This document shows positions 7,498-12,128 of a stretch of 12,128 nucleotides of DNA, one piece after another. The notes beneath the pieces are model-generated. The model did not search any database. It was not told the origin of the DNA and was given only the letters and a program-made list of their open reading frames with translations. Location of the stretch: positions 1-12,128 of the forward strand of contig CANHUM010000019.1 of the NCBI GenBank assembly GCA_947463845.1. Direction: 5' to 3'. Made by a program: the position numbers and the translations under genes. The number at the start of each line of letters is the position of its first letter. The stretch's first letter is position 1. Source of the stretch: Comamonadaceae bacterium (lineage in GTDB: Bacteria; Pseudomonadota; Gammaproteobacteria; Burkholderiales; Burkholderiaceae_C).

Positions 7498-8091
7498 ATG
7501 CAAGCGCACCAACCTACGCCCGACAAAGAAGCCATCGCGCGCTTGCCCGAATTTGAGCGGTTGGGGCTGGACCGCATCCACTTGGTCAGCACGGGCGCCC
7601 AAGCGCACAAAGCGCATGATGCGTTGATCGCAGCCAGCGCCTGGGGCTTTGACACCGAGTCCAAACCCACGTTTCGGGTGGGTGAACAGTCGGATGGACC
7701 GCACATTTTGCAACTGGCCACGTCAGAGCGGGCCTGGGTGTTTCAGTTGCACGAGCCCGAGTGCCGTGCCGTGGCGGCCGATCTGCTGGCGCGCGGCGGC
7801 ATTGTCAAAGCCGGTTTTGGTTTGGGTGACGACCGCAAGCGCATCGTGCACAAGCTGGGCATTGAGCCCCAAGGCATCCTGGAACTCAACACGATCTTTC
7901 GGGAACGCGGTTACCGCAAGGACATGGGCGTCAAAGGCGCAGTGGCGGTGCTGTTCAACCAGCGCTTCATCAAGTCCAAAAAAGCCGCCACCAGCAACTG
8001 GGCCAACGCCCGTCTGAGTGAAGCGCAACTGGTTTACGCCGCCAACGATGCTTATGCGGCCATTCGCGTCTGGCATGCGTTGGGCTTGTGA
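7498..8091 (+). CDS. DEDDy 3'-5' exonuclease domain protein (RNase D/WRN-exonuclease-like)
   Basis: This 197-residue protein is essentially a single 3'-5' exonuclease domain. Exo I is FDTES, with D52 and E54 as metal ligands. Exo II lies in KAGFGLGDDRKR (D111 or D112). Exo III is YAAND (Y180, D184), which has the Y-x3-D spacing of the DEDDy class. It lacks the HRDC domains of RNase D, so it matches the small stand-alone exonucleases and could act on RNA or DNA 3' ends. I chose the ATG at 7498: GAGGA (7481-7485) sits 12 nt upstream, and the frame extends further only into the ylqF gene. The 7-nt gap to ylqF indicates co-transcription and perhaps a joint role in RNA or ribosome metabolism (inference). 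Confidence 0.87.
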   Translation: MQAHQPTPDKEAIARLPEFERLGLDRIHLVSTGAQAHKAHDALIAASAWGFDTESKPTFRVGEQSDGPHILQLATSERAWVFQLHEPECRAVAADLLARGGIVKAGFGLGDDRKRIVHKLGIEPQGILELNTIFRERGYRKDMGVKGAVAVLFNQRFIKSKKAATSNWANARLSEAQLVYAANDAYAAIRVWHALGL

Positions 8092-8110
8092 CGCATCCAT
8101 CCATTCATTT

Positions 8111-8143
8111 TTAATTGAAATTAATTAGGAATCCACTCAGGAT
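8111..8143 (+). promoter_or_regulatory. AT-rich patch with candidate promoter for the two-component operon
   Basis: An AT-rich stretch follows the exonuclease gene and contains a 6-bp dyad TTAATT/AATTAA with a 2-nt spacer (8111-8124). TTGAAA (8115-8120) matches the -35 consensus at five of six bases and lies 17 nt before CAGGAT (8138-8143), a weak -10. This is the only promoter-like pair I can propose in the 174-nt gap before the sensor kinase. It could equally be a regulator site. Confidence 0.25.
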
Positions 8144-8233
8144 GGGATGATTCAGAAATGAAGTCCATGGCCCTGCATTGAATCTCACATGACATCCAAC
8201 ATGGCATTCCATTAAAAACAAATGAAATGCCCT

Positions 8234-8264
8234 TGTGAATGGTGTCGGACAGCGACAATTCACA
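8234..8264 (+). promoter_or_regulatory. Bulged inverted repeat at the sensor-kinase translation start
   Basis: Outer arms TGTGAAT (8234-8240) and ATTCACA (8258-8264) pair over 7 bp. After a 2-nt bulge (8241-8242), inner arms TGTCG (8243-8247) and CGACA (8253-8257) pair over 5 bp around a 5-nt loop. The structure ends 1 nt before the ATG at 8266 and contains the alternative ATG at 8239. No T run follows, so it is not a terminator. It could be an mRNA hairpin controlling translation or a DNA site for a dimeric regulator. Confidence 0.5.
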
Positions 8265-8265
8265 C

Positions 8266-9903
8266 ATGTTCAGAAAGCAGCTCAGCTGGGTCCTCCTTTT
8301 TTTAGCCGCCTGTATTGTTTTGCAAGGGGTAGGTGCAGTTTTTGCCCTGCGCGAAGCCGAAAGACAAGTGGTCAGGGGACGCATTGCCAGCGACATCCAC
8401 CAAGGCTTTGTGCAGCTGTCCGCCACCAAACAGCACCTGCGCGCTTGGGTGACCCAGCACAAAATCGGTGCCGGTGGCAACCCGCAAGCCCGCGAGGCCT
8501 TGCTCAACGACATGCAGCAAACCTTGGCCGATTTGGGGAAGTTGGCACAAACAGCGTCCACTTTGAGAATGGACCGCAGTGATGGGGCGGAACAAACAGC
8601 CAGGCAGGAAGCCCTGCGTGTATTGGGGCAAAACGTCAAAACCTTGGGTGACACCCTTGGACAAGTCAAAACCCTGCCCGCCGACATCCCGGCCCGATTG
8701 GGCTGGGACACCCTGAGCGAAGTCTTCGATACCTCAGAAGGACGGGATTTACGCCAGTTGATCAGCCAAAGCATCGTCCGTGAGCGAGCGGCCATGCTCA
8801 GAGAGCGCAAAGCCGCCGACGCCACCTTGGCGCGCATCCGCTGGCTGTGGGTGGGCATGGCCTTTTCATCGGCCATACTGGCTTTGGGTGCCACATTCCA
8901 TTTTGCCCGGGCGCTGCGCAGACCGATTGACGAATTGGCTCGGGGCGCGCACAAACTTCGACAAGGGCGACTGCAACACCGCATCCCTTTGGATGGACAA
9001 GACGAGTTTTCGGACGTGGCCCGCAGCATGAATGCCATGGCAGCAGCGCTTGAAATGCACAGCCAACAAGAAACCGAGCAACGCCATCGTCTGGAGTTGG
9101 AGGTGCGAGAGCGCACCAGTGCGTTGCATGAAGCTAACAAGTCACTGCAACAAACAGACACCCGACGCCGCCAGTTGTTGGCCGATATCAGTCACGAGTT
9201 GCGCACGCCCACCACGGCCATTCGGGGAGAAGCCGAAATCACATTGCGCGGGGGCGAACGCCCCGCACCTGAGTACCGAGAGGCTTTGCAGCGCATTGTG
9301 GCCATTTCGCGTCAACTGGGCTCGGTGATTGACGACCTGCTGGCCATGGCCCGCAGCGACATGGAAACCCTGAGCATCGTTCACCAAACCGTGGACTTCT
9401 CTGAGCCCTTGGCCGATGCACTGTCTCAGGCCAGTGCTTTGGCCGGTGAAAAAAACATCCTGATTGACTGCCCCAGCATGCCCAAAGGTTCGGTCAAAGT
9501 GATGGGTGATGCGCAGCGCTTGAGCCAGTTGCTGTTGCTCTTGCTGGACAACGCGGTGCGCTATTCGCACCCTCAAGGCACTGTCACGGTACGTTGGCAA
9601 CAAAACGCGGAGTTTCCACCCATGCTGACACTGCAAGTGAGCGACCAAGGTATTGGCATCCCTGCCGAAGAGCTGCACCAGGTCTTTGATCGGCACTTCA
9701 GAGGCAGTTTGGCCCGCGTGCACCGTGCTGCGGGCAGCGGCCTGGGTTTGCCGATTGCCAAGGCCTTGGTGCTGGCGCACGGCGGCAGTTTGACGCTGCA
9801 AAGCCCAGCTGATGAAGCACAAGGCACTGGCACTTGTGTGGTTTTGCAGTTGCCTTTGCTGACCCGTCCCACCCTGGACATTCTTCCAAATGCTGAGCCA
9901 TGA
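8266..9903 (+). CDS. Membrane sensor histidine kinase (HAMP-HisKA-HATPase_c)
   Basis: This protein of about 545 residues senses at the inner membrane and phosphorylates its partner regulator. It has membrane helix 1 (about 6-28), a mostly helical periplasmic region (about 29-190), membrane helix 2 (about 193-213), a HAMP linker (about 211-265), a coiled coil and a HisKA domain. The phospho-acceptor is H310 in ISHELRTP. The ATP-binding domain has the N box LLDNAVRYSHP (N429), the G1 box DQGIGIP (D460) and the G2 box GSGLGLP (490-496). The long Gln/Arg/Leu-rich periplasmic helices resemble four-helix sensor bundles, and the ligand is unknown. The start is uncertain: ATG 8266 places the first membrane helix normally, ATG 8239 would add nine polar residues, and neither has a clear ribosome site. 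The stop overlaps the regulator start by 4 nt. The gene order is kinase first. Confidence 0.92.
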   Translation: MFRKQLSWVLLFLAACIVLQGVGAVFALREAERQVVRGRIASDIHQGFVQLSATKQHLRAWVTQHKIGAGGNPQAREALLNDMQQTLADLGKLAQTASTLRMDRSDGAEQTARQEALRVLGQNVKTLGDTLGQVKTLPADIPARLGWDTLSEVFDTSEGRDLRQLISQSIVRERAAMLRERKAADATLARIRWLWVGMAFSSAILALGATFHFARALRRPIDELARGAHKLRQGRLQHRIPLDGQDEFSDVARSMNAMAAALEMHSQQETEQRHRLELEVRERTSALHEANKSLQQTDTRRRQLLADISHELRTPTTAIRGEAEITLRGGERPAPEYREALQRIVAISRQLGSVIDDLLAMARSDMETLSIVHQTVDFSEPLADALSQASALAGEKNILIDCPSMPKGSVKVMGDAQRLSQLLLLLLDNAVRYSHPQGTVTVRWQQNAEFPPMLTLQVSDQGIGIPAEELHQVFDRHFRGSLARVHRAAGSGLGLPIAKALVLAHGGSLTLQSPADEAQGTGTCVVLQLPLLTRPTLDILPNAEP

Positions 9904-10619
9904 ACATCATCCTGATTGAAGATGACCCGCGTATTGCCGATTTTTTGCAACGTGGTCTGAGGGCCGAAGGCCTACAGGTACAACGTGCCGCGACCGGTCC
10001 AGAAGGGCTGGCTTTGGTGCTGGAGACAGCACGGCAAAACCCTGCAGACGCTTCTCCCACCGTGGTGGTGCTCGACTTGATGCTGCCAGGCATGAACGGT
10101 ATGGAAATCTGCCAAACCTTGCGGGCACAAGGCATCATGTTTCCGGTGCTGATGCTGACGGCCTTAAACACCTTGGAAGAGAGGGTCGCCGGTTTGCGCA
10201 TGGGGGCTGATGACTACATGTGCAAGCCGTTTGAATTTGAAGAATTGCTGGCCCGGCTGGAGGCCTTGGCTCGGAGGGGTCAAGGCTTGTCAAGCGCTCG
10301 TCCCAGCCACTTGCAAGTGGCCGATGTTTTGCTCGATCGAGAAGCCATGCGCGCAAGCCGCGCCGGCGAAACCCTGAACCTGACGGCGCGCGAGCTGGCA
10401 CTGTTGGAGCTGCTGATGAGCGCGCCGGGACGTTTGTTCAGCAGAGAGAGAATTTTGTCGAGTGTGTGGGGCCTGAATGAGGACCCGCTGACGAATGTGG
10501 TGGATGTGTACATCCGCCGGCTGCGCAGCAAGATCGACGAAGGTCGACCCATCCCCCTGATTCAAACCATGCGGGGCTTGGGCTACAGAATGGAAGCACC
10601 AAGCGAGATGAACAGCTGA
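9900..10619 (+). CDS. OmpR/PhoB-family response regulator
   Basis: This 239-residue protein has an N-terminal receiver domain (about 1-120) with the acidic pair D8/D9, phospho-acceptor D59 in VVLDLMLPG, switch residue T87 in LMLTA and K109 in CKPF. The C-terminal winged helix (about 137-233) has the family's TARELALLELL, NVVDVYIRRLRSKID and TMRGLGYRM segments. It is therefore a DNA-binding transcription regulator driven by the kinase immediately upstream. The two genes share an ATGA overlap, and with no strong ribosome site of its own the regulator is probably translated by coupling. Targets are not shown by the sequence. Autoregulation and control of the downstream gene are possible. No terminator is evident in the 179 nt after the stop. 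Confidence 0.95.
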   Translation: MNIILIEDDPRIADFLQRGLRAEGLQVQRAATGPEGLALVLETARQNPADASPTVVVLDLMLPGMNGMEICQTLRAQGIMFPVLMLTALNTLEERVAGLRMGADDYMCKPFEFEELLARLEALARRGQGLSSARPSHLQVADVLLDREAMRASRAGETLNLTARELALLELLMSAPGRLFSRERILSSVWGLNEDPLTNVVDVYIRRLRSKIDEGRPIPLIQTMRGLGYRMEAPSEMNS

Positions 10620-10798
10620 TCATGACCGGGCAAGTACGGGCATATACGAGCAGTTCGAACGTTGTGAATTCAGCTCGTCCACCACGCTGACGGATGGTGC
10701 AAGATCTTTCCAAGTCTATCGACTGCTCACCTTCCACCTAAAATGATTGTCAGTTGTACGCTCGAAATGCGTGCAGGCCCTCCATCAGCGCTAGCTCA

Positions 10799-11704
10799 AT
10801 GACAGAACTTCAGGACCACCGCGCCGTCACGGCCCCCGACATCAATGGATCTCAGCTGGAATTTGCCAACGCCTTGTGGCGCGTGCGCCGGCCCAAGCCC
10901 TTTGTGTTGGTGATCGAGGGCGAAGCAGGCCACGAAGCCGATGCCCCCACCGACTACCTGCACCACAAACTCCTCTTGCCCGAATGGCGCGAAGCCTTTT
11001 ACCAATTGGTCGATGCCACCGGTCTGATCGTCTGCCTGAACGTGCACACCCAACACCCAACCTACCGCGACGTACGTGGACGCTCCAGCAAAGGGCGGCT
11101 GAGCCAAGGCGAGTACTACCACCACGACGGCTGCAGCGGCCCCGTCAAGCCACGCTTTGTGGAAATTCGCTGCCCCATGCAGCCACAAATACGCGGTGTG
11201 GCCACCGCTGTGGCACCGCACCGCGATGTGGTCAAAGCCATGGTGCAGGTCTTAGCCGCCGAGTTACCCGCCGAATTGGCCAAGATAGCAGCACTGGCCG
11301 CACAAGACATGAGCCCCGAAGCCCTTGAGCAAATGGACGATGCAGCACTGGACCACTTGCAGGGCCTGATCACCCGCACCGTGCGTAAAAAACTCAATGC
11401 CGAAGGCGCACGCAGCTACTTTCGTCAAGTGGATGCCGCCGCCAATGCCTACTTTGAACCCTGGGCCTTGGGCGAAAGCCGCATCATCGCCAACGCCAAC
11501 AGTGGCATCACCATGCAACACCGCCGCGCCTACCAAGCCCCTCACAAGGGCGGCGTGGCCAATGGCCACTTGGTCAAACGCTGGACGAATGAAGAGCTGC
11601 CACTACCGGGCCAGGTGGTGGACCAAGCCTTGATTGCTGCACTTTGCAGCGAAGAAGGTGATGAAACCGAACGCGTTGAAGGGTGCTACCTTGGCGCACA
11701 TTGA
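10799..11704 (+). CDS. Putative TauD-like Fe(II)/2-oxoglutarate oxygenase
   Basis: I do not recognise this 301-residue protein as a named enzyme. YYHHDGCSGPVKPRFVEIRCP contains H108-x-D110 followed by a Pro-Arg-Phe strand and RGVATAVA, which is how the HxD metal motif and next strand look in TauD/clavaminate-synthase-like oxygenases. Near the C terminus, MQHRRAYQAPHKGG and HLVKRW could supply the distal histidine (H249, or H241) and the 2-oxoglutarate arginine (R261), like the family's HgR...RhLxRxW ending. Between them lies a helical, Ala/Leu-rich segment (about 143-215). If the assignment is right, it hydroxylates or desaturates a small molecule using iron and 2-oxoglutarate. ATG 10799 is preferred over the TTG at 10754, but its ribosome site is poor. 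The gene follows the response regulator by 179 nt and converges on lpdA. Confidence 0.55.
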   Translation: MTELQDHRAVTAPDINGSQLEFANALWRVRRPKPFVLVIEGEAGHEADAPTDYLHHKLLLPEWREAFYQLVDATGLIVCLNVHTQHPTYRDVRGRSSKGRLSQGEYYHHDGCSGPVKPRFVEIRCPMQPQIRGVATAVAPHRDVVKAMVQVLAAELPAELAKIAALAAQDMSPEALEQMDDAALDHLQGLITRTVRKKLNAEGARSYFRQVDAAANAYFEPWALGESRIIANANSGITMQHRRAYQAPHKGGVANGHLVKRWTNEELPLPGQVVDQALIAALCSEEGDETERVEGCYLGAH

Positions 11705-11769
11705 GTCAAGGTGAGTATGGGCTGAATCGCCGCGTGCATTGCGGCGATGACCCCACACGCTCTGAATAG

Positions 11770-11804
11770 AAAAAAGCCCGAACCGTTCACCGTCCGAGTT
11801 TTTT
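11770..11804 (-). terminator. Terminator of lpdA, possibly bidirectional
   Basis: On the minus strand a 7-bp stem (arms 11792-11798 and 11777-11783, with two G-U pairs) encloses an 8-nt loop and leads into a T run (the A run at 11770-11775). It begins 12 nt after the lpdA stop. On the plus strand the stem has two mismatches but is also followed by six T (11799-11804), so it may end the oxygenase-like transcript as well, less efficiently. Confidence 0.7.
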
Positions 11805-11816
11805 CTTAAAAGCTTT

Positions 11817-12128
11817 TTACTTCTTGCTCGGCGGCACATCTGTACAAGAGCCATGCGCCACCTCCGCCGCCATGCCGATGCTCTCGCCCAGCGTGGGGTG
11901 GGGGTGGATGGTTTTGCCGATGTCCACGGCGTCTGCGCCCATCTCGATGGCCAGAGCGATCTCGCCAATCATGTCGCCCGCATGGGTGCCCACCATGCCG
12001 CCGCCCAAGATCTTGCCGTGGCCGTGGGCCTCGGGTGAATCGTCAAACAGCAGTTTGGTCACGCCTTCGTCGCGGCCGTTGGCAATGGCGCGGCCCGAGG
12101 CGGCCCAAGGGAACAAGCCCTTCTGGAC
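11817..12128 (-). CDS. lpdA: Dihydrolipoyl dehydrogenase (E3), C-terminal fragment cut by the window edge
   Basis: Only the last 103 residues are visible, and the frame remains open at the right edge, so the start lies outside. The sequence covers the dimerisation domain. KGLFPWAASGRAIANGRDEG leads to GGGMVGTHAGDMIGE, and then the active-site segment HPHPTLGE, whose second histidine with the following glutamate forms the proton-relay dyad of the FAD disulphide oxidoreductases. It ends in GSCTDVPPSKK, a tail style common in E3 enzymes of pyruvate-dehydrogenase clusters in betaproteobacteria. E3 reoxidises lipoyl groups of 2-oxoacid dehydrogenase or glycine-cleavage complexes. Which complex it serves cannot be seen from here, although a PDH cluster further right is likely. 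A terminator follows the stop. Confidence 0.93.
   Translation of the reverse strand, partial: VQKGLFPWAASGRAIANGRDEGVTKLLFDDSPEAHGHGKILGGGMVGTHAGDMIGEIALAIEMGADAVDIGKTIHPHPTLGESIGMAAEVAHGSCTDVPPSKK

Noticed and set aside
8121..9161. Minus-strand open frame of 346 codons antisense to the sensor kinase
   Set aside because: The translation is Ser/Cys/Arg-rich without motifs, and the plus strand encodes an intact histidine kinase.
10620..10798. Gap between the response regulator and the oxygenase-like gene as a small gene or RNA
   Set aside because: There is no open frame with a ribosome site and no convincing hairpin plus T run. TAAAAT (10739-10744) resembles a -10 box but has no matching -35.
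1..12128. Mobile element, CRISPR array or defence island
   Set aside because: No transposase, integrase, Cas protein, toxin-antitoxin pair or regular repeat array is visible, and the genes are housekeeping, transport and signalling types.

Overview
The window looks like ordinary chromosome from a betaproteobacterium of the Burkholderiales, probably Comamonadaceae or a relative. The support is a Bug-type (TctC-like) orphan periplasmic binding protein, a YbfB/YjiJ-type MFS exporter, a PrpE-type acyl-CoA synthetase and a C-terminal dihydrolipoyl dehydrogenase fragment, all in moderately GC-rich, densely packed coding sequence. The genus is an inference from protein style, not from a marker gene. 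I see no tRNA, rRNA, CRISPR array, insertion sequence or phage gene.

Layout, left to right. (1) Minus strand: prpE (propionyl-CoA synthetase) with its terminator at the left edge, preceded by a 170-bp gap rich in palindromes, then an isochorismatase-family cysteine hydrolase. (2) Plus strand: a secreted NlpC/P60 cell-wall peptidase overlapping by 4 nt with a glyoxalase-like (VOC) protein. (3) Minus strand: an MFS transporter whose stop codon directly abuts that of the VOC gene. (4) Plus strand: a Bug-family solute-binding protein, then the closely spaced pair rbgA/ylqF-like circularly permuted GTPase and DEDDy 3'-5' exonuclease. (5) Plus strand: a two-component system, sensor kinase then OmpR-type regulator, with a 4-nt overlap and a strong inverted repeat at the kinase start. 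(6) Plus strand: a protein resembling the TauD-like Fe(II)/2-oxoglutarate oxygenases. (7) Minus strand: the 3' end of an lpdA gene, running off the right edge, with its own terminator.

Working relationships: nlpC/P60-VOC, ylqF-exonuclease and kinase-regulator are each probably co-transcribed. prpE and Lpd are central acyl-CoA/2-oxoacid enzymes, but nothing here links them. The two-component system has no obvious target in the window other than itself and possibly the downstream oxygenase-like gene. No clearly new defence or mobile system is visible. The least explained items are the oxygenase-like protein, the hairpin at the kinase start, the palindrome cluster ahead of prpE and the start-site architecture of the NlpC gene.
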